Shown here: positions 1-8,617 of the stretch, piece after piece
Numbering within the stretch: the stretch's first letter is position 1
Layout of the letters: every line of letters begins with the position of its first letter
Source of the DNA: JAWOGN01 sp046496815
GTDB taxonomy: Bacteria > Desulfobacterota > DSM-4660 > Desulfatiglandales > Desulfatiglandaceae
Direction of reading: 5' to 3'
Assembly: GCA_046496815.1 (NCBI GenBank)
Contig: JAWOGN010000010.1
Span: 1 to 35,869 of the forward strand
DNA: 35,869 nucleotides
Program-made: the position numbers and the translations under genes
The notes under the pieces: model-generated
What the model saw: the letters and a program-made list of their open reading frames with translations, nothing else
Told to the model about the DNA's origin: nothing
Databases searched by the model: none

Positions 1-1
1 A

Positions 2-1105
2 CTTAGCAAAAAACTCTTCGAGAACCCCGAAATTGCCTACCAGGAACATCAAGCCTGTCAATGGTTAAGCCACTTTTTAGAAGAACGGGGGTTTGAGGTT
101 GAAGTGGGCGTCGGAGGACTGGAAACGGCCTTCTTTGCCAAACCGAAAGATGTCCGCTTAGCCTCCCCGAGAGTGGCATTTCTCGCGGAATATGACGCAC
201 TGGAGAAAATCGGCCACGGCTGCGGGCACAACTTGATTGCCGCGTCGGCGCTAGGTGCCGCCGTTGCGCTGAGGGAATCATCGAATGATCACCAGGGGTC
301 GTTTGTTGTTGTCGGCACACCGGCGGAAGAAGGCGGCGGGGGTAAGGCTCGGCTGGCGGATGCGGGCATTTTCGAAGGAATCGACATGGCGCTGATGGTC
401 CACCCCGGTCACCGGTATCTCGCCGGCGAGGAAAGTCTGGGCCGCATCAAGGCCAAAGTCGAATTCATCGGGCAAACCGCTCACGCATCCGCAGCCCCTG
501 AGTTGGGTCGTAATGCGCTGGATGCCATCGTATGCGCCTACAACAACATCAGCGCCCTGAGGCAACAAATTGCACCCGACGGAAAAATCCACGGAATCAT
601 CACTGACGGGGGTGACGCCCCCAACGTCATTCCCGATTATACTGCCGGACTATTCTACATCCGTGCCGCGAGCAAAGCGTACCTGGAAGCGCTTTTCCAA
701 CGGTTTCAAGACTGTTGCCGGGGAGCAGCCCTCGCCGCAAAGTGTGAATGCAACATCGAGATACAGCCCCCATCACTGGACCCCGTGAAAAGAAACAACG
801 CTTTGGAGTCTGTCTGCGTTGCCAACATGAAGGCACTGGGGTTTTCAGTTGAAACGAAAAACGGGCCGTCCGGATCCACTGATTTGGGAAACTTGAGCCA
901 GATCCTGCCGGCTCTGCAGCCGTTTATGCCCATTTGTGATGAGCATGTAAGGCTGCATTCCATCGATTTTGCCAACGCGACACAAAGTGAGCGGGGAAGA
1001 CACGCGCTTCTCGACAGCGCAAAAATACTCGCTATGACGGCATATGACTACCTTTCTGCGGCGGACATTCAAAAGGCCGTTGCCGAAGATTTCGAGGCGA
1101 ACTGA
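2..1105 (+). CDS. M20-family amidohydrolase (AbgB/PM20D2-like), 5'-truncated by window edge
   Basis: The reading frame is open from base 2, so the true start lies upstream; 367 residues are visible. Metal-site motifs of the M20 amidohydrolase/deacylase group are present: HGCGHN at visible residues 72-77, GTPAEEGGGGK at about 106-115, and MVHPGH near 137. A GQTAHASA segment begins the usual dimerisation domain. By family knowledge these are metal-dependent cytosolic hydrolases of amide bonds in N-acyl amino acids, dipeptides or p-aminobenzoyl-glutamate-like compounds. The stop lies 98 bp before a peptide-type ABC importer on the same strand, so the pair may import and cleave an amide substrate. 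The exact substrate cannot be told from sequence. The HGCGHN form fits the AbgB/PM20D2 branch better than the HACGHD hippurate-hydrolase branch. Confidence 0.88.
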   Translation, partial: LSKKLFENPEIAYQEHQACQWLSHFLEERGFEVEVGVGGLETAFFAKPKDVRLASPRVAFLAEYDALEKIGHGCGHNLIAASALGAAVALRESSNDHQGSFVVVGTPAEEGGGGKARLADAGIFEGIDMALMVHPGHRYLAGEESLGRIKAKVEFIGQTAHASAAPELGRNALDAIVCAYNNISALRQQIAPDGKIHGIITDGGDAPNVIPDYTAGLFYIRAASKAYLEALFQRFQDCCRGAALAAKCECNIEIQPPSLDPVKRNNALESVCVANMKALGFSVETKNGPSGSTDLGNLSQILPALQPFMPICDEHVRLHSIDFANATQSERGRHALLDSAKILAMTAYDYLSAADIQKAVAEDFEAN

Positions 1106-1203
1106 TTCCGCTGCCGGGTTTTTTTACGGTTTGGCAGAGCAGTCGCGGACGGATGCTCGATTCCCACCTATAACCCAAAGCTTTCAAGAAAAGGAGGAGC
1201 GAA

Positions 1204-2769
1204 ATGAAACCGGTAAAATTAAGTGTGTACTTTTTGATTGTGGCAATGGGAGTGCTGCTGCTGGGCTCAATGACGGGTGCCGCTCAGCAAACCGTCATCC
1301 ATGGGGCATCTTCGGAACCGCGTTCCCTGGACCCCTATTTCCACTCGGAAACGCCCACAAACTCCATGAACAAAAACATTTACGACTGCCTGGTGGATTT
1401 TGACAGCGAACTGAACGTGCTGCCGGCTTTGGCCGAGACATGGGAAAACCCCGACAACCTGACGTGGATTTTTCACCTCCGCAAAGGCGTGACATTTCAT
1501 GATGGGACACCCTTCACGGCTGAGGATGTCAAGTTTTCCATTGAACGCTGCAAGAATTGGGAAAAATCAGGTTTCAAAGCCACTGTGGGTCAAGTTCAGA
1601 CTGTAGAAGTGATTGACGAAGACACGGTCAAAATCACCACAAAAGAAGCCTTCGGTATTCTTCCCAGAAAACTGGCCCAGATCATGATTCTCTCCAAGAA
1701 GTTCGTCGAGGTGCATGGAGAAGACTATATCACCGACCATGCAAACGGCACCGGCCCTTACAAACTCAAGGAGTGGGTCAAAGGCGACCATCTCACCCTG
1801 GCGGCCAATGAAACGTATTTTCAGGGGGCGCCGACCATAAAAACCGTCATCCTGCGACCGCTGACCAATGACCCCACCCGGACCGCCGCCCTGCTCTCGG
1901 GCGAGGTCCATCTTATCGACGATGTGCCCGTCCGAGACGTGGATCGGATAAAGACAAACAGGGAGGTTGAGATCGCAAGCCGCCCGAGCCTGAGACTGAT
2001 CTATCTCCAAATGGATCATGATCGCGTTGAAAGTCCCAAAATCGAGAGTCCCACCGGCAAAAACCCCCTCATGGATGTGCGCGTCAGAAAAGCCATCTAC
2101 CTGGGAATCGACGAAGAGGCCATTGTCAAGCACGTCATGAACGATTTCGCGGTTCCCGCGAGCCAATTTTATCCGAGCGCTGTTTTCGGATATGACGATT
2201 CCATAAAGCGACCGGCATACAATCCGGAAAAAGCGAAGACGCTTTTGAAAGAGGCAGGATATCCCGAGGGATTTGCAATCACCATTGATTCTCCGAACGA
2301 TCGTTATGTCAATGACGAAAAGATTGCCCAGGCCATTGCCGCCTCACTGGCCAGGATCGGGCTCCAGGTTAAGGTCAATGCGATACCCAAAAAGACATTT
2401 TTTCCCATGACGGATCGGCGGGAAACCAGCTTCTTCCTCATCGGATGGTCCTGTGCTGACGGCGATGCCAGCGCTTTTCTCGACGGCATCACTCACACCT
2501 ACGACAAGGAACGGGGTTACGGGCGTTACAACCGTGGCCGCTATTCCAATCCAAAGGTCGATGCATTGATCGAAGCCGCCTCCTCGACGGTCGATCAAAA
2601 TGAACGGCTCAAGAACATGCAAGAGGCCCAGCGTATCGCACTGCTAGAGGACCAGAGCATTATTCCACTCCATTTTCAAGAGGACATATACGCCAAATCC
2701 AAAAAGCTGAATTGGAAACCTCGGGCAGACCACTACTTATGGTACTATGATATGAAATTTCAAGAATAA
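1204..2769 (+). CDS. ABC transporter substrate-binding protein, family 5 (DppA/OppA-like)
   Basis: A 521-aa protein with an N-terminal Sec-type signal: basic MKPVK, a hydrophobic stretch at about residues 8-22, and a likely cleavage after the TGA/AQQ region near residue 26. No lipobox cysteine is seen, so it is probably a soluble periplasmic protein. Family-5 hallmarks are SEPRSLDPY near residue 38, FTAEDVKFSIER near 101-112 and NGTGPYKLKEW near 180. A strong ribosome binding site (AGGAGG, 1193-1198) sits upstream of the ATG. It is the first gene of a five-gene importer operon and defines the ligand, which in this family can be a peptide, opine, nickel chelate, glutathione or betaine-like compound. 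The neighbouring M20 hydrolase suggests an amide-containing ligand (inference). Confidence 0.93.
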   Translation: MKPVKLSVYFLIVAMGVLLLGSMTGAAQQTVIHGASSEPRSLDPYFHSETPTNSMNKNIYDCLVDFDSELNVLPALAETWENPDNLTWIFHLRKGVTFHDGTPFTAEDVKFSIERCKNWEKSGFKATVGQVQTVEVIDEDTVKITTKEAFGILPRKLAQIMILSKKFVEVHGEDYITDHANGTGPYKLKEWVKGDHLTLAANETYFQGAPTIKTVILRPLTNDPTRTAALLSGEVHLIDDVPVRDVDRIKTNREVEIASRPSLRLIYLQMDHDRVESPKIESPTGKNPLMDVRVRKAIYLGIDEEAIVKHVMNDFAVPASQFYPSAVFGYDDSIKRPAYNPEKAKTLLKEAGYPEGFAITIDSPNDRYVNDEKIAQAIAASLARIGLQVKVNAIPKKTFFPMTDRRETSFFLIGWSCADGDASAFLDGITHTYDKERGYGRYNRGRYSNPKVDALIEAASSTVDQNERLKNMQEAQRIALLEDQSIIPLHFQEDIYAKSKKLNWKPRADHYLWYYDMKFQE

Positions 2770-2776
2770 GCGCGGT

Positions 2777-2812
2777 GGATGTCGAGCGGGGAAATGCGCC
2801 CTCTCGACATCC
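2777..2812 (+). promoter_or_regulatory. Intercistronic hairpin between binding protein and first permease
   Basis: A perfect 10-bp inverted repeat (GGATGTCGAG / CTCGACATCC) extended by an inner GGG/CCC after one mismatch, in the 59-bp gap between the binding-protein stop and the permease start. No T-tract follows, so it is more likely an mRNA-stabilising or processing element that lets binding protein exceed permease than a full terminator. The second importer has a similar hairpin at the same place (21558-21579). Confidence 0.7.
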
Positions 2813-2828
2813 CTGAAACGACCCTGGA

Positions 2829-3794
2829 ATGCTCGGTTACCTGATTAAACGAATGCTTCAGTGCATCGGTGTGCTGTTTTGTGTGAGCCTCGTGGTTTTT
2901 GTCATCATGTATTACAGCGGGGATCCTGTGGAGATGATGCTGCCGCCCGAGGCAACGGAAAAGCAGGTCGAGGCCTTACGGCACCATCTGGGACTGAATA
3001 AGCCCTTCCATGCTCAGTACGTTTCCTTTCTCAAGAATGCCCTCCAAGGAGATCTGGGCACGTCTTTCGTCTTTAACAAACCCGCTGTCGGTCTCATTGT
3101 CGAACGAATTCCCGCCACGGTGGAACTGGCGGTTTCGGCCATGGTCCTGGCTGTTATTATCGGCATCCCGGCGGGGATGTATGCCGCCATACGACCCGCC
3201 TCATGGCTTTCAAAGTCGATTATGACCGGGTCTCTCCTGGGAATCAGCCTGCCGGTATTCTGGCTTGGAATCATACTGGTCCTGATCTTTTCCGTCATAC
3301 TCGGCTGGCTTCCCAGTTCCGGCAGAGGTGAAACGGCCCTGTTGGCCGGAATTCGGCTCGGATTTCCGACCAGAGACGGCTTTCTGCATCTGATCCTCCC
3401 CTCCCTGACGATTGCCATCTTTCAGCTCGCCCTCATCATCAGACTGGTGCGTGCCGGCATGATGGAGGTTATGCTTCAAGATTTCATCAAGTTTCTGAAG
3501 GCAAAGGGTTTGTCTGAAAGACGTATCGTTTTCGTCCATGCGATGAAGAACATTCTAATTCCTGTCGTGACAATCATCGGGCTCCAGCTGGGGAATATCA
3601 TTGCGTTTGCCATTGTGACCGAAACCATCTTCGCGTGGCCGGGGATGGGCAAGCTGGTGATTGATTCGATACACGGCCTCGACCGCCCGGTGGTCTTGGC
3701 ATATCTGTTGATCGTGTCGCTGATGTTCGTGCTTCTGAATTTCTTGGTGGATGTCGTCTATACCTTCCTCGACCCCAGAATTCGGTTACGGTGA
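2829..3794 (+). CDS. ABC transporter permease, DppB/OppB type
   Basis: A 321-aa polytopic membrane protein. The N-terminal MLGYLIKRMLQ plus a first membrane segment is the classical DppB start, followed by a periplasmic loop and five further hydrophobic segments. The binding-protein-dependent permease (EAA) loop is visible as FLKAKGLSERRI near residues 220-232, where the ATPases dock. The protein ends with the typical YTFLDPRIRLR tail. It pairs with the DppC-type permease that starts 10 bp after its stop to form the translocation channel. Length is normal for the family. Confidence 0.94.
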   Translation: MLGYLIKRMLQCIGVLFCVSLVVFVIMYYSGDPVEMMLPPEATEKQVEALRHHLGLNKPFHAQYVSFLKNALQGDLGTSFVFNKPAVGLIVERIPATVELAVSAMVLAVIIGIPAGMYAAIRPASWLSKSIMTGSLLGISLPVFWLGIILVLIFSVILGWLPSSGRGETALLAGIRLGFPTRDGFLHLILPSLTIAIFQLALIIRLVRAGMMEVMLQDFIKFLKAKGLSERRIVFVHAMKNILIPVVTIIGLQLGNIIAFAIVTETIFAWPGMGKLVIDSIHGLDRPVVLAYLLIVSLMFVLLNFLVDVVYTFLDPRIRLR

Positions 3795-3804
3795 GAAGAA
3801 ATTC

Positions 3805-4683
3805 ATGAACAGGCAGGCCTGGTTAGATTTTTGGGAGGAGTTTCGAGAGAGTAAAATCGGTATCATGGGCGCTGCCATCACCCTGCTCTGTCTGCTGATC
3901 GCTTTTTTGGCGCCGCTCATCAGTCCTCAGAACCCCTACGACCTGTCACAGCTTTATCTTCAAAACAGTCACATGTCACCCACCCTGCTGTCCAAATGGT
4001 CTTATGAGCCTTTTGTTCTCGGCTCAGACGGTCAGGGCCGCTGCATGTATAGCGCCATCCTTTACGGATTGCGCATTTCCCTCTACGTCGGCCTTTCCAG
4101 CACGGTTATCTCGGCAGCCTTTGGAACATTTCTGGGTTTGGTTTCAGGGTATGTGGGAGGTCGAACGGATGCCTTGATCATGCGCATTGCCGACATTCAA
4201 CTCTCCTTTCCGGCCATCCTGATCGCTCTCGTCATCATGGCCTTGTGGGGGCAGGGACTATTCAAGATTATTATCGCCATCAGTGTTGTAAACTGGGTGT
4301 TTTATGCACGCACGGCACGCGGCAGCACCCTGTCGGAGAGGGAAAAAGACTACGTGGATGCCGCCCGGGCCACCGGCGTGTCCACGACCGTGATCATGCT
4401 CAGAGAGATACTCCCAAACATCGTGGCGCCGATTATCGTCATCGCCACCGTGAGAATCGCGCATGCCATTATCTTGGAGTCCACTTTGAGCTTCCTGGGT
4501 CTGGGCGTGCCCATCACCGAGCCATCTCTGGGCTCCCTGATCAATGAAGGCTATCAGGTCCTGTTCAGTGGCTACTGGTGGATCACTATCTTCCCGGGAC
4601 TGGGGCTCATGCTGATCGTCCTGGGCATCAATCAGCTCGGTGACAGGCTTCGCGACGTGCTCAACCCGAGGCTCAAACGATGA
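3805..4683 (+). CDS. ABC transporter permease, DppC/OppC type
   Basis: A 292-aa inner-membrane permease. The frame is open further upstream, but the ATG at 3805 follows a GAGAAG ribosome-binding-like stretch right after the upstream stop, and MNRQAWLDFWEEF is the expected cytosolic leader. The OppC-type motif LGSDGQGRCMYS is near residue 72, and the EAA loop (YVDAARATGVS) lies at about residues 183-193. The end DRLRDVLNPRLKR is the classical DppC tail. Its stop overlaps the next ATPase start (ATGA), which indicates translational coupling within the importer operon. Confidence 0.93.
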   Translation: MNRQAWLDFWEEFRESKIGIMGAAITLLCLLIAFLAPLISPQNPYDLSQLYLQNSHMSPTLLSKWSYEPFVLGSDGQGRCMYSAILYGLRISLYVGLSSTVISAAFGTFLGLVSGYVGGRTDALIMRIADIQLSFPAILIALVIMALWGQGLFKIIIAISVVNWVFYARTARGSTLSEREKDYVDAARATGVSTTVIMLREILPNIVAPIIVIATVRIAHAIILESTLSFLGLGVPITEPSLGSLINEGYQVLFSGYWWITIFPGLGLMLIVLGINQLGDRLRDVLNPRLKR

Positions 4684-5663
4684 GCCCCGCTCCGAAACGC
4701 ACCCCGGAGATCCTTCGCGTCTCGGGTCTCAAGACCTACTTTTTTACCCGTAAGGGTGTGGTCAAAGCCGTCGATGATGTGAGTTTTTCCCTGAAAAGGG
4801 GTGAAATACTTGGGTTGGTCGGTGAATCGGGTGCCGGCAAATCCATTACAGGCTTCTCCATCCTTGGACTGATCGATGAACCCGGCAAAATCGTGGAGGG
4901 CGAGATCCTATTCGAGGGTGAGAATCTGCTGACGAAAACCGAGCGTGACCTGGAAGTCATCCGAGGCAATCGCATCTCCATGGTATTCCAAGATCCCCAG
5001 ACGAGTCTGGATCCGGTTTTCACCATCGGCTATCAGATCATCGAGGCATTGATGATTCATCAACAAATGACTCGATCAAAGGCCCGACGGCGTGCAATCG
5101 GGCTTTTGGCATCGGTGGGCATCCCCTCCCCCGAGGAACGCCTGGACGATTATCCCCATCAGTTTTCAGGCGGTATGCGCCAACGGGTGGTCATCTCCAT
5201 TGCCATGGCATCAAACCCGGCACTCATCATTGCCGATGAGCCCTCGACCGCGCTGGATGTGACCATCCAAGCCCAGGTCCTGACACTCATGCAAAATCTG
5301 GTGCGGGAGCATGGCACCGCCATGATTTTAATTACCCATGATATTGCACTGGTAGGTCAGTTTTGCGACACGATTTGCGTCATGTATGCAGGCCGGCTCG
5401 TCGAAATGGGACCCAAGGCGTCTGTTATTCGTGCGCCCCTTCATCCATACACCCGAGGCTTGATCCGTTCTATTCCCGGACGGCAGGAACGTCGAAAGAG
5501 ACTCGATCAGATCCCCGGAATGATGCCCAATCTGATCAATATGCCTGAAGGATGCCCATTCTCACCCCGATGCGATTTGGGCAATGATTCCTGCGGTTCT
5601 CGATCGAAATTGATCGAAATCAAGCCCGGTCACTTTACCACGTGTTGGGAAGGGAGGGTATAG
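4680..5663 (+). CDS. Oligopeptide-type ABC transporter ATPase, DppD/OppD-like
   Basis: A 327-aa cytosolic ATPase. Walker A GESGAGKS is at residues 48-55, the Q-loop lies in MVFQDP, the ABC signature is FSGGMRQR near 165, Walker B is LIIADEP, and a switch histidine follows in ILITHD. The C-terminal oligopeptide-transporter region carries four cysteines in a CPFSPRC...C...C arrangement, typical for DppD/OppD. The start overlaps the stop of the permease by 4 bp. It forms a heterodimer with the next ATPase to power the importer. Confidence 0.94.
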   Translation: MSPAPKRTPEILRVSGLKTYFFTRKGVVKAVDDVSFSLKRGEILGLVGESGAGKSITGFSILGLIDEPGKIVEGEILFEGENLLTKTERDLEVIRGNRISMVFQDPQTSLDPVFTIGYQIIEALMIHQQMTRSKARRRAIGLLASVGIPSPEERLDDYPHQFSGGMRQRVVISIAMASNPALIIADEPSTALDVTIQAQVLTLMQNLVREHGTAMILITHDIALVGQFCDTICVMYAGRLVEMGPKASVIRAPLHPYTRGLIRSIPGRQERRKRLDQIPGMMPNLINMPEGCPFSPRCDLGNDSCGSRSKLIEIKPGHFTTCWEGRV

Positions 5664-5671
5664 TCGAAACA

Positions 5672-6679
5672 ATGTCCGGCAGTTTTCTGCTTGAAGTGAA
5701 GGGGCTCACCAAACACTTCCCGATTCAGAAGAGTATCTTCGATAAACTGATTCTTAAACAGGGTCGAGTCCGGCTGATCAGCCAGATTGTCAACGCCGTA
5801 AATGGGGTGGATCTGGCCATTCGTCGCGGGGAGACCCTCGGGCTGGTGGGGGAAAGCGGATGCGGCAAATCAACCCTCGCAAAAACGATCATCGGGTTGT
5901 ATCCTCCGACCGCCGGAAAGGTCATCTACAAAAACGAGGAAATCGGCAATCTGAGGGGTCGGGCACGTCAACCCTATCAAAAGAAAATCCAGATGATCTT
6001 CCAGGATCCTTTTTCTTCCCTGAATCCCCGCAAAAAAGTAATGCACATCGTGGGTCAGCCCATGAGCATCCATGGAATCGCCTCCGGCCGGGAACGGCAA
6101 AAGAAAGTTCTGGACCTGCTTGAAAAGGTGGGGATGGATCCCGCATATGCCTGGCGTTATCCGCATCAGTTCTCCGGTGGGCAAAGACAGCGTATTGGTT
6201 TTGCCAGGGCACTTGCCTGTGAGCCGGAGCTTGTGATTGCCGACGAACCCATATCGGCCCTGGATGTGTCGATTCAGGCGCAGATGCTCAACCTGCTCAT
6301 GAACCTGCAAACGGAATTCGATTTAACATACCTCTTCGTTTCTCACGACCTTTCCGTGGTGAAACACATCAGCACAAGCGTCGCAGTCATGTATTTGGGA
6401 TTCATTGTGGAAACGGCGGCTACGGAAGACATATTCGACGCACCGAATCACCCTTACACCCGACTTCTATTCTCCGCCATTCCCTCGCTGGACAGTTTGC
6501 AATTCAAAGAGAGTGTTGCCCTTGAGGGAGAAGTCCCCACCCCCATCGACCTTCCTGCCGGTTGCCCGTTTCATCCCCGCTGTCCGAACGTATTCGATCC
6601 GTGCAGGATCACGCGCCCCTTTCTAAAGGAAATCGCTCCCGGTCGTCTCTCCGCCTGTCATTTAAATGACTCAAGGTGA
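5672..6679 (+). CDS. Oligopeptide-type ABC transporter ATPase, DppF/OppF-like
   Basis: A 335-aa ATPase. An in-frame GTG exists at 5642, but the ATG at 5672 gives the family-like start MSGSFLLEVKGLTKHF and has a GGGAGGG stretch upstream. Walker A GESGCGKST is at residues 60-68, signature FSGGQRQRIG, and Walker B LVIADEPISALD. The long N-terminal segment before Walker A and the end CPFHPRCPNVFDPC identify the DppF/OppF branch. It is the last gene of the first importer operon; no clear terminator was found after it. Confidence 0.93.
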   Translation: MSGSFLLEVKGLTKHFPIQKSIFDKLILKQGRVRLISQIVNAVNGVDLAIRRGETLGLVGESGCGKSTLAKTIIGLYPPTAGKVIYKNEEIGNLRGRARQPYQKKIQMIFQDPFSSLNPRKKVMHIVGQPMSIHGIASGRERQKKVLDLLEKVGMDPAYAWRYPHQFSGGQRQRIGFARALACEPELVIADEPISALDVSIQAQMLNLLMNLQTEFDLTYLFVSHDLSVVKHISTSVAVMYLGFIVETAATEDIFDAPNHPYTRLLFSAIPSLDSLQFKESVALEGEVPTPIDLPAGCPFHPRCPNVFDPCRITRPFLKEIAPGRLSACHLNDSR

Positions 6680-6837
6680 CATGAGGACATGTCCCTTTCA
6701 TAGGACAACAATATCGGATACGGACAGCCTGAGGCGAAGAGGAAATTGGAAATACCAATACAAAGTACCGGCTGCGGATTGTCGGCCACTGAATTGGTTG
6801 CGATCGAAAGTCCGCCTCGAACCCGGAGTGCACCGTG

Positions 6838-7407
6838 ATGTCGCATAAACGCCTGTCAAATATCATCGGTTTTGACGACGCACCTTTCCCTCGGAATCAC
6901 CAAGGCAGTGTCAAGGTCGTCGGGGCTGTATTTGCGGATTTACGCTTTGACGGCGTCGTCATCGGCGAAATTGAGAAAGATGGGTTTGATGCGGCCGAAA
7001 AGCTCGAAAAACTGATACGTGTGTCGAAATTCAGAGAACATGTGCAACTAATTATGCTCCAAGGCATTACTTTCGGCGGATTTAATGTGGTCGATGTGTT
7101 TTATCTAAACAGCCGGCTTGCGCTTCCGGTGCTGGTTGTTTCCAGGAAACGACCGGACCTGAGATCCATAGAAAAAGTTCTGATTTCTCACATACCGGAA
7201 GGCAAAAAAAAATGGGCACTCATCGACAAGCTGGGTCCCATGGAGCCCGTGGGCAAGGTGCATGTGCAGCGGGCAGGACTCACCCTGCATCAAGCCGCAT
7301 CGGTAATTGAACGTTTTGCGATTCACAGCCGAATCCCGGAGCCGCTCCGGGCAGCGCATCTCATCGCCGGTGCCATCGCCGAGGGACAGAGCCGAGGAAA
7401 TCCGTAA
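6838..7407 (+). CDS. DUF99 family protein
   Basis: A 189-aa protein (GTG at 6835 directly precedes the ATG at 6838; CGGAG lies upstream). It matches my recollection of DUF99, a family most common in archaea with an endonuclease V-like fold: IGFDDAPF at the N-terminus, VVIGEIEKDGFDAAEKL near residues 37-53, LQGITFGGFNVVD near residues 76-88, and LPVLVVSRKRPD near 97. The molecular function of the family is not established. It lies 158 bp after the importer operon and converges with a ParA-like gene, so no functional link to transport is evident. Confidence 0.82.
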   Translation: MSHKRLSNIIGFDDAPFPRNHQGSVKVVGAVFADLRFDGVVIGEIEKDGFDAAEKLEKLIRVSKFREHVQLIMLQGITFGGFNVVDVFYLNSRLALPVLVVSRKRPDLRSIEKVLISHIPEGKKKWALIDKLGPMEPVGKVHVQRAGLTLHQAASVIERFAIHSRIPEPLRAAHLIAGAIAEGQSRGNP

Positions 7408-7552
7408 GGCAATCAATTCGAGATGAAACGCCTTTCAAGGGATGACGCAAAATGCAGTCCATCCGTCCAATGCACAGCACAAGACCGATCGGATTAAAAC
7501 GAAACCGGCATAAGAGAGGGCTGAAAGGGTCTTTTGTTCGATCCCCGAACTC

Positions 7553-8311
7553 TCAAGCTCGCGATTGGATTCGGAGCCTTAAAATTTCATCGCAGAGGGA
7601 ATCATAGTCATAGGCGCCCCTGGAGTACGGTGCAAATTGACGGATCGGCTTTGCAGCGAGGTTTGCCTGGTTGAGCGCTTCACTCTTGAAGATTGTCGTT
7701 TTGAAGAGCCTTCGGGCGTGCTCCTCCAGGAGTTCATCCAAAAGGGCATTGGTACGACTCGTTCGGATGTCGAACATGGTGACGAGAATGCGGTAGGGCA
7801 CGGTGTTTTCGTCGCGGAGTTCACGTGCAGCTTCCAGAAGCGCACCCAGTCCTGCGACGGCGCCGACGCCCGGCTGAACCGGGACGACGAGAAGGTCCGC
7901 AGCAATGACCGCATTGTAAGTGAGGTTGCCGAGCGCCGGTGGGCAGTCCAGAATGATCTCCCGATATTGACTCCGCAGCGGTTCCAAGGCCCTCCGCAGG
8001 CGCTCTTCGCGACGGATGCGACCGGAAAGGAGTTCTGAAGTTTCAGTGAGTCCGGCGGTTGCCGGGACGATATCAAGGTTGGGAGTTTCAGTGGCGGAAA
8101 CCGAGCGACCGGCCATCGAGGGCCGGTCCATAATCAATTCGCTGACGCTGCGATCGGGCATGTCCCGCAGGAAGCAGCGCGTCGCGTGGGATTGAGGATC
8201 CAGATCGATCAGCAGGGTTCGCCGATTTCTTGCAGCAAATCCGGCGGCCAAATTGACGGCGGTGGTCGTCTTGCCGACCCCGCCCTTGGTATTGGTTATG
8301 GTGAGCACCAT
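7553..8311 (-). CDS. ParA/Soj-type partition ATPase (orphan)
   Basis: A 252-aa cytosolic P-loop ATPase. The ATG at 8311 was chosen because AGAGG lies 8 bp upstream and MVLTITNTKGGVGKTT is the classic ParA start; a TTG six codons earlier is possible. The deviant Walker A (KGGVGKTT, residues 9-16), DLDPQ and LDCPPALGNLT motifs are intact, so it should bind ATP and dimerise. No ParB, parS-like array or partner gene is visible nearby. It could position some cellular cargo (chemosensory, pilus or other machinery) rather than segregate DNA. The PilZ protein 5 kb away is not an obvious partner. Confidence 0.88.
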   Translation of the reverse strand: MVLTITNTKGGVGKTTTAVNLAAGFAARNRRTLLIDLDPQSHATRCFLRDMPDRSVSELIMDRPSMAGRSVSATETPNLDIVPATAGLTETSELLSGRIRREERLRRALEPLRSQYREIILDCPPALGNLTYNAVIAADLLVVPVQPGVGAVAGLGALLEAARELRDENTVPYRILVTMFDIRTSRTNALLDELLEEHARRLFKTTIFKSEALNQANLAAKPIRQFAPYSRGAYDYDSLCDEILRLRIQSRA

Positions 8312-8437
8312 AGCCGGGCCTCTGTGCAACGAATAAAAACCCTCAAAGAAATTTCAAAATCTCTACCTCCCGGCCGATGGAAGCAGTGTAGAGCGGCAGT
8401 CCCCAACTCCCGTCATAAACCTATTCTGCGTGTGTTG

Positions 8438-8451
8438 TAGGCATTTGCCTA
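8438..8451. promoter_or_regulatory. Palindrome TAGGCA-TT-TGCCTA, candidate operator
   Basis: A perfect 6-bp inverted repeat with a 2-bp centre, 127 bp upstream of the ParA start and 167 bp upstream of the oxidoreductase start. Size and symmetry suit a small dimeric regulator, but no regulator gene is encoded beside it. Confidence 0.35.
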
Positions 8452-8520
8452 AATAATAACCATCATATCAGGCCGTAAGATATCTGTCAACCCCGCTGAA
8501 ATTCCTCCGCATTTTCCGGC

Positions 8521-8550
8521 TTGACACCAACGGCCCGGGTATTCCATTAT
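8521..8550 (+). promoter_or_regulatory. Candidate sigma-70-type promoter for the AOR-FAD oxidoreductase pair
   Basis: A consensus -35 TTGACA (8521-8526), an 18-bp spacer and CATTAT (8545-8550, 4 of 6 matches). The expected transcript start is about 60 bp before the oxidoreductase ATG. Direction and distance fit; the -10 is imperfect. Confidence 0.45.
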
Positions 8551-8617
8551 ATGTGGCCCGGCAAAAATGACCGCTTTGTACTGATATTTTTTTTAAGTTC
8601 CGTTTTTTTGGTTTATT

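Larger units (their letters stand above)
8312..8617. other. Divergent intergenic region, ParA / aldehyde oxidoreductase
   Basis: A 306-bp stretch with no plausible gene. It holds a 14-bp near-palindrome (8438-8451), a candidate promoter facing the oxidoreductase (8521-8550), and a T-rich segment just before the oxidoreductase start. No convincing promoter facing the ParA gene was found. Confidence 0.6.
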
